Part shown: positions 51,239 to 63,685 of the stretch, in pieces
Numbering within the stretch: position 1 is the stretch's first letter
Layout of the letters: each line of letters opens with the position of its first letter
NCBI GenBank assembly: GCA_022575985.1
Contig: JAKSXM010000149.1
Coordinates: 25,151 to 89,150 of the forward strand
Direction: 5' to 3'
Origin: Anagrus nilaparvatae
Lineage: Eukaryota; Arthropoda; Insecta; Hymenoptera; Mymaridae
DNA length: 64,000 nt
Made by a program: the position numbers and the translations under genes
The notes under the pieces: generated by a model
Database searches by the model: none
Told to the model about the DNA's origin: nothing
What the model saw: the letters and a program-made list of their open reading frames with translations, nothing else

Positions 51239-51554
51239 TTTACATTATAATGTCTATAGGTATTAGTTACAGTTTATATTGGATTTATAAAAAAGGATCA
51301 TAAAAATAGTATGTATAGTATACATTAAGACGTATATTTATAGAACACTAAATACTTATAAATAAGTAAAGCGATATGCTTTTATATTACAAAAGAAATA
51401 GAAAACTTATCAAAAAATTTTTCTATTTCTGCTTTTAGTCTTAGTTTTCTAAAATTGAAAATTAGAGAAGTAAAAAGAAATTATACCATACTCCGGAGAG
51501 AAATGTAAAAAGCATTCAAATGTGTATAAAACTTACGCTATTCAAAATATATTA

Positions 51555-54500
51555 ATGCGACTACTAAAATCACACCCTATTCTAGGTCTTGCTAATAGTT
51601 ATCTGGTAGATAGTCCACAACCAGCGAATATTTCTTACCTATGGAACTTTGGTTCACTACTAGGAGCTTGTCTAGGAATTCAAATTCTAACAGGAGTATT
51701 TCTAGCAATGCACTATACACCATCAGTAGACCTTGCTTTTATTAGTGTTGAGCACATTATGAGAGATGTAAATTATGGATGGCTTATTCGATACCTACAT
51801 GCTAATACAGCTTCATTCTTCTTCATTTTTGTTTATCTACATATTGGACGAGGTCTATACTATGGATCATATAAATCACCACGAGTACTACTATGGTCAA
51901 TTGGAGTTATTATTCTAGTTCTAATGATGGCTATTGCTTTCCTTGGTTACGTTCTTCCTTATGGTCAAATGAGTCTATGGGGTAAATTTCCTTGCCCCAC
52001 ATGCATTAGTTATAATGATATTATTATTGGATCCTTTATCTTCATTATTGTTTATCTTAATAATAATAAAATAGCTAAACGTCTTCAAGCTACGTCACGA
52101 GTAGGACCACATAATCTAGATATTCTATCTATTATCTTTGGATCACTACTAGGTGATAGTCATGCTGAAAGACGTGCTATCGGTAATGGTACACGTATTA
52201 GTTTTTCACAAGAGGCTAATCATAAAGAATACCTACTATGGCTTCACTCTCTACTATCTAATCTAGGGTATACATCACCTACTATTCCAAAAATTCAAAC
52301 TCGACTAGGTTGTGGTGGTAAAGTAAGATATATTCTTCGATTCCACACTTTTACTTATAGTAGTCTAAATTGAATTAATGAAATTTGGTATGTCAATGGT
52401 GTAAAATGTGTTCCTAAGAATATTGGAGAATTTCTTACACCTCTTGCTCTAGCTATTTGGATTATAGACGATGGAGGTCGTGTTGGTCAAGGTCTTAAAT
52501 TTGCTACAAATAGTTTTTCTTATGAAGACTGTCTTCTACTTTCTAATGTACTTTTTGATAAATATAATCTACGTACGTCTGTACAATCAGCAGGTGTTAC
52601 TAATCAATATATTATCTATGTATTTAAAGAGTCTATGCCAACTCTTCGTAAAATTGTACAACCATATATCGTATCATCCATGCTATATAAACTAGGAGAA
52701 TAGCACTCCTTTAATATATCATTATAATATAATGTATAGTCTTTTAATTAATAAGGCGACACTGATGTAAACGGTCAAAGATTGTATCTCAAATCCAGAC
52801 CGTCGGCTATCTTATTTAAGTATAAATTACTAATCTAAGATGATCGCTACAGACTGGTTCATCGGTGGGTATTTCATTTTAATGAAATGCTTAATGTACA
52901 GTCGGAGTGTTTTTAGTTTAATGACTAACACAAGGCCCATTCATATTTCTATGTATCATAGAAGAATAGGGTACAGGGTCATATGTTAGGAGATAAGGTT
53001 ATAACCACTACATATGATTAAACACTTGGCCACAGTTATTACTAATCTGCTAAGTGCTATTCCTTGGATTGGACAAGATTTTGTTGAGTTTGAAAAACAA
53101 CTACTATTTATTATAACACTTTATATTATTATTATTTATTACTGTTATATTACTAAATACAACAACAACAATATGAATACTATTGGGAAAGTAAATGAAT
53201 CTGCTCTACGAGGTCGTAAATCTCGTACAGATCAAGAAAAACAAGCTTTTCTATCTTCTATCCCTTACGATTTTATAAGTATGTTTATAGGTCTTATTGA
53301 CGGTGATGGTTATATTGCAATTACCAAAAATAGCCTTGATAACATTCGAATAGAACTAGTTCTAAGTGTAGATATTAAAGATCTTAAACTACTACAACAT
53401 ATTAGAAATGTACTAAAAATTGGTCGTGTAAATGAATACCCTAATATTAGTACTGCTAAACTAATTATTGGTAAAGTAGATCTACAGGAAGTACTTTTTC
53501 CACTAATTCTTCATTATAAACTATTCTTTCTAACTGAAACACGACGACAACAATTTAATCTTTGTATGTATCTACTAGAAAACAATATTACTAAATTTAG
53601 TAATATTGCTACTATTACTACTATTAAAGATCTATTTAGTCTTCCTCAATCTAGTATTGAATATCTTCAACTTCCATTTTTCAGTAATTGGATTGTAGGA
53701 TTCACTATTGCAGAAGGATCATTTTATATTAAAGGTAGTGGAGAGCATTTCTTTTCTCTACGACAACGATCTCATTCTACACTATTTGAAGCATTTAAAC
53801 TAGTATTTATAACGAATCGTAAAATTGAAGATAATGGAAAACATATGAAGTTTAGTGTATCTTCAAGTAAAGATCTAATTACTGTTGTAAATTTCTTTAG
53901 TAATAGTGGACTATATAATCTAATTGGACTTAAAGCTGATCAATATAATGCTTGGCTAACTAGTCTAAAACAAAATAATAAAAAGTTTAAAATAAATAGT
54001 AAAAATTAAAGCTCCCTTATATCGCGAGATATATTGAATAATCGGGTGAATTGCAAGGAACTCTTCGTGTATGCCCTTACTAATATTTACTATCCTTCTA
54101 TTTTAGTAGTATTAGCATTGATACAAAAGACAATTTGCAGCGAAGCTATTATCAGCACCTTATTTTTTTTCTATAATAAAATAAGAAGATAGTAGAACGT
54201 TCAACGACTAATCCGTGAGTTGTGCTAACAATAAACCGGACACGAGTGCCCGAGATCTATAGATGCCCGGCCTAATAAAATTCAAGATTTTATAAGGCCG
54301 GGCGTAATTTATAGATGATGATACAGTCTAAGCTTATTAGAAATAATAAGAATATACAATTAAATGTTGTATAGATAATAAATCTGTTGTTTGGGGAGGA
54401 TTCTCAGTTAACAATGCTACTCTAAATCGATTCTTCTCACTACATTATCTTCTACCATTTGTACTTGCAGCTCTAGTAGTAATGCATCTAATTGCACTAC

Positions 54501-55060
54501 ACGAGCATGGAAGTAGTAACCCACTAGGAGTATCTGGTAATACAGATCGACTACCATTCCACCCGTACTTTACATTCAAAGACCTAGTAACAGTATTCCT
54601 ATTCCTACTAGCACTATCACTATTTGTATTCTATATGCCTAATGTTCTAGGACATTCAGATAATTATATTCCAGCAAACCCTATGCAAACACCAGCTTCA
54701 ATTGTACCAGAATGGTACCTACTACCATTCTATGCAATTCTACGGTCAATTCCTAACAAACTAATTGGAGTTATCGCTATGTTTGCTAGTCTACTTATTC
54801 TACTAGCTATGCCTATTCTAGATACTAGTCGAGTAAGAGGAAATCAATTCCGTCCTTTTGCACGATTTACTTTCTGGGCATTTGTAGTTAACTTCTTTAT
54901 TCTAATGTTTATTGGAAGTCAACATGTTGAAAGTCCTTATGTAGAAATTGGAGCAGCAGCAACAGCATTCTACTTTGCTTGGTTTGTATTTATTACTCCA
55001 GCAGTAGGTATTATTGAAAATACTCTAATGGATATTGCTCTACAACAAGATAAAAAATAA
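51555..55060 (+). CDS. cob: apocytochrome b, intact copy, two introns
   Basis: Exons 51555-51983, 53029-53089 and 54387-55060 give 1164 nt and 387 residues. It is the membrane core of complex III, carrying haems bL and bH. The four haem ligands fall exactly at His82, His96, His183 and His197, which validates the exon joins. The quinol-site motif PEWY is visible in [22 protein letters not shown]. Start at 51555 ([10 protein letters not shown]); a longer in-frame start at 51522 is rejected because it would use ATA and TTA codons. Introns follow nucleotides 429 and 490. The pass 1 copy at 12490-16006 is broken by insertions. Confidence 0.96.
51984..52703 (+). CDS. cob-i1 LAGLIDADG_2-type endonuclease with one in-frame TGA
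   Basis: 239 residues in frame with exon 1. First motif [10 protein letters not shown] (about 52140) and second motif [16 protein letters not shown] (about 52449) keep the acidic residues. The frame contains TGA at 52371 in [25 protein letters not shown], where Trp is expected in this family. With only tRNA-Trp(CCA) found, full-length product depends on UGA read-through. No TTA codons. The pass 1 copy shows the same TGA (13306), so it is real. Confidence 0.85.
51984..53028 (+). mobile_element. cob intron 1, group I
   Basis: Between QMSLWG and ATVITNLL; exon ends T, intron ends G. Core-like segments follow the ORF: 'cactgatgtaaacggtcaaag' region near 52758 and 'ctacagactggttcatcgg' near 52847. 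Confidence 0.82.
53090..54009 (+). CDS. cob-i2 LAGLIDADG homing endonuclease/maturase
   Basis: About 305 residues in frame with exon 2. A hydrophobic stretch ([17 protein letters not shown]) near the N terminus is followed by a basic linker and motifs [13 protein letters not shown] (about 53284) and [13 protein letters not shown] (about 53691). Both catalytic acids are present. No TTA or TGA. Its intron core is closely related to nad5-i2, yet the ORFs belong to different LAGLIDADG subfamilies. Confidence 0.86.
53090..54386 (+). mobile_element. cob intron 2, group I
   Basis: Exon 2 ends T at 53089, intron ends G at 54386, splitting the Phe164 codon. Core strands 'ggtgaattgcaaggaactc' (about 54045), 'gacaatttgcagcgaag' (about 54129), 'gttcaacgactaatccgtga' (about 54199) and 'gatgatacagtcta' (about 54317). 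These closely match nad5 intron 2. A GATGCCCGGCC/GGCCGGGC hairpin lies near 54265-54302. Confidence 0.87.
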
Positions 55061-55490
55061 TTCGAATTCAGTTATTGAATTAATTAGATCCCCTTCATTC
55101 ACAGTTAAAATGAATAACACGTAAAAGAGATAGTTCTATCGTTACTTGACTAAAAAATATGTTTTTATATAACATATGTCTCCAAGATTATTGTTAATGT
55201 TTTATTAATTACTTTGGCCTCCGGCCAATCACTATCTAAAGAGATACTATAGGTATAGTAATACTATCTATCTCTTATAAGATAGATAGATACAGAGATA
55301 TCTTATTAGTTAATATATACACCTTATAAACGAATATTTATCTATTATAAAGGAATAGATAAGAATGATCACCATAAAAGTGGTGTATCCGATAAATAAA
55401 TTAGTTAGGTATTCTTTAATAATTGTTTCTAAAGGAATAATTTCAATAATGCCTTCGGCGAAAGTTTACTGGCCTTCGGCCAATAACTAA

Positions 55491-57005
55491 ATTATGAACT
55501 ATTGGCAATTGTTTAATCGTGGCAAAGTTAGAACGTTATCTGGTAGTTTTACTCATGCAAGTCGAATGGTTTTATTAAAAATCATGGCGTACAGGCGAGG
55601 ATAAATAAGTACATACCCTTAATTTCTAATAGAAATAGAATAATTAGAAAAAAAAAAGTTTTTGATTAAGGATTGGCTTTATATCTAGCAGGTAGTTGGA
55701 GTGGTAAAGGCGCTCCAAGCCTATGACGGATAGGAAATAGCGAAAGCTTCAATTCCCGCAATTGGTTTGAGAATAGCCGATCATGTCTTTAAGACATGCT
55801 GCAGAGGAGGATCTTGGGCAATGCTCGAAAGAGTGACCCAGCTAACCAGAACTCTATAAGAGTGTCGTAAGGGAGGATCATGACGTTACCTTACTAATAG
55901 TCCAATCTAAGTCTCGTGCCAGCAGACGCGGTTATACGAACTGGGCAAACGTTTAATTAATGAATAGGTATTAAGGATCCGTAGGTGGTTTTCTAAATCG
56001 GATTTTTTTTAGGTAATGGGCAAGTAATACTTAAATTTAATGAAGATAATAGAAAACTAGAATATAATAGAGGATAGTGGAATGCTAGGAGGAGGGCTGA
56101 TATTCATTGATATCTAGTGGAACACTAAAGGCGAAGGCAACTATCCAAGTAAATATTGACACTGAGGGATGAAAGTCTGGGGAGCAAAACAGATTAGATA
56201 CCTGTGTAGTCCAGACCGTAAACTATTTACATTTAGTATTTGGCATATAACAGAGTCAGATCCTGACTCTATTAAAATTAATGTCAGATAATCAGCAAAC
56301 CGCTGTATGTGTAACACCTTGTAAGTACAGTCCCAAGACCGAAAGCAAAAAGATTAGACCATCCTAAAGACCCGGAGTGGAGCATGTTGTTTAATACGAT
56401 AATCCGCGTAGAACCTTACCTCTCCTTGAATGATTTACTGCTTAACAGCGTAAAATCACAGGTGTTGCATGGCTGTCGTCAGTTCGTGTCGTGAGATGTT
56501 AGGTTTAGTCCGCCAACGAACGCAATCCCTATTCTAAGTTGTACATTTTAGAATTTGACTTCAATAAGAAGTCCTTTTATTGGGAATATGACAAGCCTTC
56601 ATGACCCTTATGGAGTATGGGCTACAGACGTGCTACTTGAACCTAACAAACTGATGCAATACCGTGAGGTGGAGCTAATCAGTAAAATATGGTGATATCA
56701 GGATCGTAGTCTGAAATTCGACTACGTGAATCAGGAATTCCGAGTAATCGTTGATAAGTACGCAACGGTGAACTTTTACATTTGGGAGATACTAACCGTC
56801 TATCAAGTGTCGGTCGTTTATCAAGTTATGAACTAGTGTTTTGAAATTCTATGGTTTACTATTATTAACAATTACTATTAACTTATAGCTAATAATAATT
56901 AAACAATCGTAAATAGAGTATTTGCAAAAACACATGGAGTAGCTTAGAACTCCTGACGCTAAGTTATAGCAAGGTAGCCGTAAGGGAACTTGTGGCTGAT
57001 AGATA
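55491..57005 (+). rRNA. rns: small subunit ribosomal RNA, better copy
   Basis: About 1.5 kb; ends are approximate. The 5' part reads TTTAATCGTGGCAAAGTTAGAACG, like the start of 16S RNA. The 530 loop is GTGCCAGCAGACGCGG (55916-55931), with A where nearly all SSU RNAs have C; pass 1 agrees. Later landmarks are CAGATTAGATACC (about 56189), GGAGCATGTTGTTTAATACGA (about 56380), GGTGTTGCATGGCTGTCGTCAG (about 56461), and the 3' CAAGGTAGCCGTAAGGG (about 56970). No intron. A C5 tract follows at about 57018. Confidence 0.95.
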
Positions 57006-57198
57006 ATATACAAATAACCCCCTATCATAAAACAGAAATAATCTATATTTCTCGATAAGTTTCTTTGACCGGAGCCTTCAAATTTTTTTTTTTGAATAAT
57101 AATTAGTTTATGTATAAGCATTATTATTTAGTAATTGTCCTTTTTCATATTCTAAATAGAATAAAGGAAATAATTATATATTAGAAGATATATTAATA

Positions 57199-57272
57199 GG
57201 GAATCTAGCATAATTGGTTAATGTCCTAAATTGTCAGTTTAGATTATGCCCGTTCGAATCGGGTGATTCTCG
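57199..57272 (+). tRNA. trnD(guc): tRNA-Asp (GUC) (pass 2)
   Basis: Identical to 18156-18229. Confidence 0.92.
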
Positions 57273-57479
57273 TTTATTTTAATTTGTAATATAGTAAATT
57301 ATCTATTGTGGGTCCCGTGCTCCGATTAATAAATTTAGGCCGGTCCCCCTCCCCTTCGGGGGGAGGATCTATAACATATGTATATCCTATTTTTTTTTCT
57401 AATAGATTAAAAATCATAAATTAGTAATAATCAGATATAAATGAATTGAAACAAAGATTCAATCTTTTCAAATAAAAAG

Positions 57480-57603
57480 GTATAGGCTACACTAAAAGGT
57501 ATGTAAATTGAATTCAATTTACGTTATAGCCGAAATGGCTTTTGAAAACCGTTGGTTGTTTCGCTAGTGCTACTTTACATTAAACCACGCGACAATTTTT
57601 ATG
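57480..57603 (+). other. Unidentified structured element before nad4L (pass 2)
   Basis: Identical to 18437-18560. Confidence 0.35.
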
Positions 57604-57668
57604 TAGAGAATAATTGATTTTTATAAAGGTCCTTTAGGAAGCCAGAATTAAACTGGCGCAATTCTATA

Positions 57669-57935
57669 ATGAATCTTTCAGTAATTCTATTTCTAATTGG
57701 AATTCTAGGATTTGTTCTAAATAGAAAAAACATTATTCTAATGCTAATTTCTATTGAAGTAATGCTACTAGCAGTTACTCTACTGGTTCTAGTAAGTTGT
57801 TATAGTTTTGATGATATTCTAGGTCAAACATATAGTATTTATATTATTGCTATTGCTGGTGCTGAATCAGCAATTGGTCTAGGAATTCTAGTAGCATATT
57901 ACCGACTACGAGGAAATATTTCTCTACGACAGTAA
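57669..57935 (+). CDS. nad4L: NADH dehydrogenase subunit 4L (pass 2)
   Basis: Identical to 18626-18892; overlaps nad5 by one base. Confidence 0.97.
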   Translation: MNLSVILFLIGILGFVLNRKNIILMLISIEVMLLAVTLLVLVSCYSFDDILGQTYSIYIIAIAGAESAIGLGILVAYYRLRGNISLRQ

Positions 57936-60900
57936 TGTATCTATCACTACTACTACTACCTATGTTTGGATCAGCAGTTGCAGGACTTATGGGTAGAAAA
58001 ATTGGTGTTACAGGGGCACATATTATTACATGTAGTTGTCTAATTACATCTGCTTTTCTATCTATTGTAGCATTTTATGAGGTAGGACTATGTGGATCTC
58101 CAGTATCTATTAATCTAATTAGTTGGATTGATTCTGAACTAATGGACGTATCATGGGGTTTCATGTTCGATAGTCTAACAGTTTCAATGCTTCTTCCTGT
58201 ACTGGTTGTATCAAGTCTAGTACATATTTTCTCTGTTGATTATATGAGTGCTGACCCACATAATCAACGATTTTTTGCATACCTAAGTATGTTTACATTC
58301 TTTATGCTTGTTCTAGTTACAGGAGATAATTATCTAATTATGTTTGTAGGTTAAATTCCCGGCCTAAATGTAATGTGAATTACATTAAAGTACATCACTA
58401 TATGCTGAAATATCTATAAATAGTAGAACTATTATACCCCGCATCCTTTCTATTAATTACAGATAATCAGCAGGAAACCAAATTAATAATACAATTTTAC
58501 TAGATTTCCGTTCTATTAATTGTATTTTAAAAGTAGGCTCCTCAGAGACTATACGTGATGCAGTTATTTGTTAAAAATAACTTGAAGATATAGTCCAAAC
58601 ATTTAATATGAATTAAATGATATTACTACTAAATTATTACTATTGAAAACTAATATAATTTACTTAAAAATAAAGAAAAGAGGAAAAATTAAATCAGTTT
58701 TCATTATTGTGGGAAGGAATTGGTATTTCTTCATATCTTCTAATTAACTTCTGGTTTACAAGAATTCAAGCTAATAAAAGTGCTATTAAAGCACTTGTTG
58801 TAAATAGAGTTGGTGATATGTTCCTATCTGTGGCATTCTTCGCTCTATTTTTTGTATTTGGTAATCTAGATTATTCTACTATCTTTAGTATTGCACCATT
58901 TATTAATGAAACAATTATTACTATTATTGGTCTACTACTACTTCTAGCAGCTATGGGTAAAAGTGCTCAACTAGGTCTACATACATGGCTTCCAGATCAG
59001 CCTACCTTCTACTTTATTTCTAATTACGCCTCCCTAATCTATTTTCAATATGTTTCTCTATTTTCTAATTTTGCACCTAAAGACGAACAAGGGCCTTCTC
59101 CTAAATCTATAGCTAAACGACACAGTCGTTCAATAAATGATTTCCTATTTTCTTTTCTAATTGGTCTAATAGTTAGTGGAAATCTACTAAGTCGTACACA
59201 TAAAGAGAATATAACTGCACGACTAGTATATCAAACCAATCAAAATCATCCTCAAGCTTGGTATGATTTTATTCTTGAACTACTAGGACCTTTCTGTGCA
59301 AAAGGCTGGGATAGAAAAGAAAATAAGGATAGTAGAGACGGTTCAATTGGAATTAGAATGATTCTATCTACACTAACTTATCCTTGTTTTTATGTTATTC
59401 ACACTATGTTCTTCTCAAATGGATCAGGAGAACGAGTATTTACTAAAGAAATGCTAATGAAATTTAATGTAATTTCTCTTGCAGCCCTTATTATGTCTAG
59501 TGGTTATATTCTAGAATATGGTGCAATAGGAAACCATTATAATCTTGTATTTTATGAACGATTTAAGATAAAAGTAAATTGGTGGGAATCGGGACTAGCT
59601 CTACATCTACCATATCATTGTACACGAGAAGAGATGCTTCTTCTTCAAAATCGACTTAGTGAACTTGGTATTAATACTGTTATTGCACTAAGTCGTGTAA
59701 GACGTATGAGAGCTGGACCTCGTATCCTTATTCCTTTTGATGAGTTTGAAAATCTCCAAAACATTGTAGGAGAATATATTATTGAAGAAAAGAAACATCT
59801 AATTAAACGAAAATAAATCATGGAACTAAGAAATAAAGATAAGCGTCTGCATAATATATGAGTATTATGAAAAATTTGGTGAATTGCAAAAATCTCTTAG
59901 TTAACACCGGCGATGATTTTAATTACTAAGACAATTTGCAGCTAAGTCTTGATCAGTGGATATTTTCTTAATGAAAATAGTGTGTTTTTGCACAGATCAA
60001 GAAAAGTTCAAAGACTAATCGGTGAGTTACACTAACAATAATCCGAACACGAGCGCCAACATCTATTACTACGTCCCTCTCCCTCTCCTGGGCCAATAAA
60101 TTAGTAATAGATGAAGACATAGTCTAAACTAGATGGTAATATCTAGAATTAAATAGTAAATATATTTAAGATAATAATTTTAGCTATGGAAGGTCCTACA
60201 CCTGTTAGTGCTCTTATTCATGCTGCTACTCTAGTTACTGCTGGAGTTTATCTACTACTTAGATCATCACCAGTTATTGAATATGGACCAACAACTCTAA
60301 TTGTAATTACATGGGTTGGTGCTCTAACAGCATTCTTTGCTGCATCAACAGGTCTACTACAAAATGATCTAAAACGTGTTATTGCTTATAGTACATGTTC
60401 ACAAATGGGATATCTATTTATAGCAGTTGGGCTATCACAGTATAACGTTGCACTATTTCACCTGGTAAACCATGCTTTCTTCAAAGCTCTACTATTTCTT
60501 GCTGCTGGTGCTGTTCTACATGCTACTTATGACCAACAAGATCAACGAAGACTAGGAGGTCTAATTGGTTTCCTTCCATTTACATATACTGCTATTCTTA
60601 TTGGTAGTCTAAGTCTAATGGCTGTACCATGGCTAACAGGATTCTATAGTAAGGATCTAATTCTAGAAGTTGCATATGGACAGTATCAATTCTCAGGACA
60701 AATTGCTTATTGGCTAGGTACAATTAGTGCTTGTCTTACAGCATTTTATAGTCTACGACTTATTAGTATGACTTTCCTTACTTATCCTAACGCAAGTAAA
60801 TCAGTTTATCTAGAAACACATGATGCTCCAGTTATTGTTATGATTCCACTAATTATTCTATCACTACTAGCTATTTTCTTTGGTTATATTGCTAGAGATC

Positions 60901-61475
60901 TATTTGTTGGTATGGGTTCTGATTTCCTATCACCTAGTCTATTTATTCATCCTTCACATATTAGTCTTATTGAAGCTGAATTTGCCCTACCTCAAATTAT
61001 TAAACTACTACCTGCTATTGGTACTCTAGCAGGAGCTGGACTAGCTCTATATCTATACCATATTCTATCTGCTTTTGCAGTAATGGGTGATATTACTAAA
61101 AATAACCTAGGACAAAAACTATATAAATTCTTTAATGGTAAATACTATGTTGATGTAATTTATAATCATTATATTATTAATGGTGGTCTACAACTAGGTT
61201 ATACTATTAGTAAAGTTCTAGACCGAGGAGTTATCGAACTAGTAGGACCTTATGGTCTTGCAACGGGACTAACTACTGGAAGTCGAGATATTGCTAAACT
61301 AGACACAGGAAATCTGACAAGTTATGCCCTTTATCTTGCTCTAGCTCTAGTTACAATCACACTAATTCTACTGAGCTCTGTACTATTTAATAATCAAATT
61401 GCAGATGTAAGACTTATTTTCATTCTATTCTCTGCACTTGTTATTGTAACTCATACTATGCAATCAGCAAAATAA
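57935..61475 (+). CDS. nad5: NADH dehydrogenase subunit 5 (pass 2)
   Basis: Exons 57935-58351, 58710-58997 and 60183-61475, identical in protein to 18892-22432. Confidence 0.96.
58352..58709 (+). mobile_element. nad5 intron 1, group I without ORF (pass 2)
   Basis: Identical to 19309-19666. Confidence 0.88.
58998..59816 (+). CDS. nad5-i2 LAGLIDADG-family protein lacking catalytic acids (pass 2)
   Basis: Same protein as 19955-20773. One silent T instead of C at 59546. The degenerate motifs LIGLIVSGN and LAALIMSSG are present in this pass too, so they are not read errors. Confidence 0.8.
   Translation, partial: QPTFYFISNYASLIYFQYVSLFSNFAPKDEQGPSPKSIAKRHSRSINDFLFSFLIGLIVSGNLLSRTHKENITARLVYQTNQNHPQAWYDFILELLGPFCAKGWDRKENKDSRDGSIGIRMILSTLTYPCFYVIHTMFFSNGSGERVFTKEMLMKFNVISLAALIMSSGYILEYGAIGNHYNLVFYERFKIKVNWWESGLALHLPYHCTREEMLLLQNRLSELGINTVIALSRVRRMRAGPRILIPFDEFENLQNIVGEYIIEEKKHLIKRK
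58998..60182 (+). mobile_element. nad5 intron 2, group I (pass 2)
   Basis: Same as 19955-21139, including A as last intron base. Confidence 0.85.
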
Positions 61476-61799
61476 AGAGTATAGCTCTCTCTTTGTTTTT
61501 CTATCTATCCCCTTTACTTTTCTAATTCAATACTAAAAACTAATAAAATGAAAACTAAAAAGTCTAGTTTTTCCTATTATATATATAACTACGGAACACA
61601 GTATTAATAAATTGTGTTTAAAAATAATTGAACGTTAGGTTTTAAGGAGAATTTTTTAGTTAATATTTAAACTCATATCTGTGACAAAAGATTCTATTTA
61701 TTTACAACCCACCAAGGCATTTCTTTTTAAATCAATATCTATAGTAGAACTAGAATTATTCTATGTCTATAGGAATGAATAGATAATATATTCTTTCAA

Positions 61800-61874
61800 G
61801 GTAATACTAGCTTAATTGGTAAAGCGCCAATCTGTGGAGTTGTGTTTATTTCGGTTCAAGTCCGAAGTTTTACC
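61800..61874 (+). tRNA. trnH(gug): tRNA-His (GUG) (pass 2)
   Basis: Identical to 22757-22831. Confidence 0.9.
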
Positions 61875-62143
61875 CCTTTTAACTATAATTCAATTATTAT
61901 TAGTATAGGGTGAGTTATATTAACATAGAAATAAATAGCAGATATATGTTAGAAAAGTCCAAGATTAATATAAATGGTATAATTTAAATAAATAGGCACT
62001 ATTAAAGAAAATTAATAAATTGTAAAAAATTACCCCAATTTAATCTACCTATTAATAAACAAGGTATATTATAGTTTCATCTTATCATCACTAAATTTGG
62101 CTTAATGTTAGTTAACTCATCCCCTTATATCATTTATATATAA

Positions 62144-62216
62144 GCTGGTATAGGCTAAATGGTTAAACCATACCATTCATACTGGTAGTTTGAGGGTTCG
62201 AGTCCCTCTTCCAGCT
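62144..62216 (+). tRNA. trnM(cau): tRNA-Met (CAU) (pass 2)
   Basis: Identical to 23101-23173. Confidence 0.9.
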
Positions 62217-62275
62217 TTAAAAAAAGAATAGTTGTATGTCTATCTAAATATAGAATATTTAGGTAATTAAATTAG

Positions 62276-62350
62276 AGCACACTAGAGGGCTCGAACCCCT
62301 ACATCTCCTAATCCGAAGTTAGGCGCTTTAACCAATTTAGCTAAGTATGC
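62276..62350 (-). tRNA. trnR(ucg): tRNA-Arg (UCG) (pass 2)
   Basis: Identical to 23233-23307. Confidence 0.92.
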
Positions 62351-62432
62351 ATTCTTACTATTATTAAGAATAATTATGCACTATTATATGTATCGATTTA
62401 GCGAATGTTCACTAAAGGAATTTAAATGTAAT

Positions 62433-62515
62433 TGTGAGTAATAGGACTTGAACCTACACAGTCTAAGACTATCGACTCCTAAGGTCGACTTGGCTACCAA
62501 TTTCAACATACTCAC
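62433..62515 (-). tRNA. trnL(uag): tRNA-Leu (UAG) (pass 2)
   Basis: Identical to 23390-23472. A T/G difference lies just outside it (23374 against 62417). Confidence 0.94.
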
Positions 62516-62631
62516 TATAAATAGTACTGTTTCCTATATAAAAAGTATATACAACTTGTAGTATATACGGTTTATATTAAAGTTCAGTTCTATTATTACT
62601 TTTTGTTAAAAAGTAAAATAAAAAAAGGAGT

Positions 62632-62647
62632 GGGGGGGGGGGGGGGG
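62632..62647 (-). promoter_or_regulatory. Candidate 3' processing element after atp9 (C16, pass 2)
   Basis: Same position as 23589-23601 but three bases longer. Confidence 0.55.
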
Positions 62648-62673
62648 ATAACTATCCCTTTTTAGTTATTTTA

Positions 62674-62901
<228 letters not shown>

Positions 62902-63349
62902 TTACATTAGTAAATAACGCCAATATGCCATAATTAAATCCATATTAATATAGATTGTATTTATTAGTAAATAATAAACTCTATATTATACTCACTTAAT
63001 TCGGTATTATACTAGCTAGTTAACATAGGTTGGATACATATTTAGATATGTGTTTCCAGTACCTATATAACTCATATATATATATAAGAAGGTGAAATTT
63101 AAACGTTTTAATAGATTATGCAATCTAGTAAGACAAGGACTTGTTTTAAATAAATAATCAGGCTGAATAGAAAGAAAAATAGAGGAAGATTGATTTTCTA
63201 TTTTTCAATAATAAAGGATACTCTTTCTTTTTTTTTTTAGTATACTACAAAAACTAATACAAAACTTTGTAGTGAATAATGGCACTATTTATCACAATTA
63301 CATATTAGCAAGTTTTTGTGTATATGCTAAAATGTAATTTTCCAATTAA

Positions 63350-63421
63350 CAAGAGCAGCTGGAATCGAACCAACATTAGTGATTTTGGAGATCACGGTAT
63401 TAACCATTATACGATACCCTT
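63350..63421 (-). tRNA. trnW(cca): tRNA-Trp (CCA) (pass 2)
   Basis: Identical to 24301-24372, which confirms the CCA anticodon. Confidence 0.93.
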
Positions 63422-63550
63422 AATGAATTATCATAATTGATAATATGAAAAGTTGTCGACAAAAATAAAAGGAATATTCTGTATTCAAAGAAGACAGTTT
63501 ATAATAGTATTAGGACGAATTATCATATATTACTATATAATAGAAAAAAG

Positions 63551-63623
63551 AGAGTTGCGAGGGAATTGAACCCTTAATGAAAGAAGTTGCAGTTCTTCAA
63601 CAGAAGCCATCTGTACACAACTC
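63551..63623 (-). tRNA. trnC(gca): tRNA-Cys (GCA) (pass 2)
   Basis: Identical to 24502-24574. Confidence 0.9.
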
Positions 63624-63685
63624 TATACATATACATATACAGGAATAAATAGGCTGAAATAAGTAAAATAGAGAGTATTCTACTA

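Noticed and set aside
51522..51554. Earlier in-frame ATG for cob
   Set aside because: The extra codons include ATA and [13 protein letters not shown] is the usual fungal start, and the haem ligands number correctly from it.
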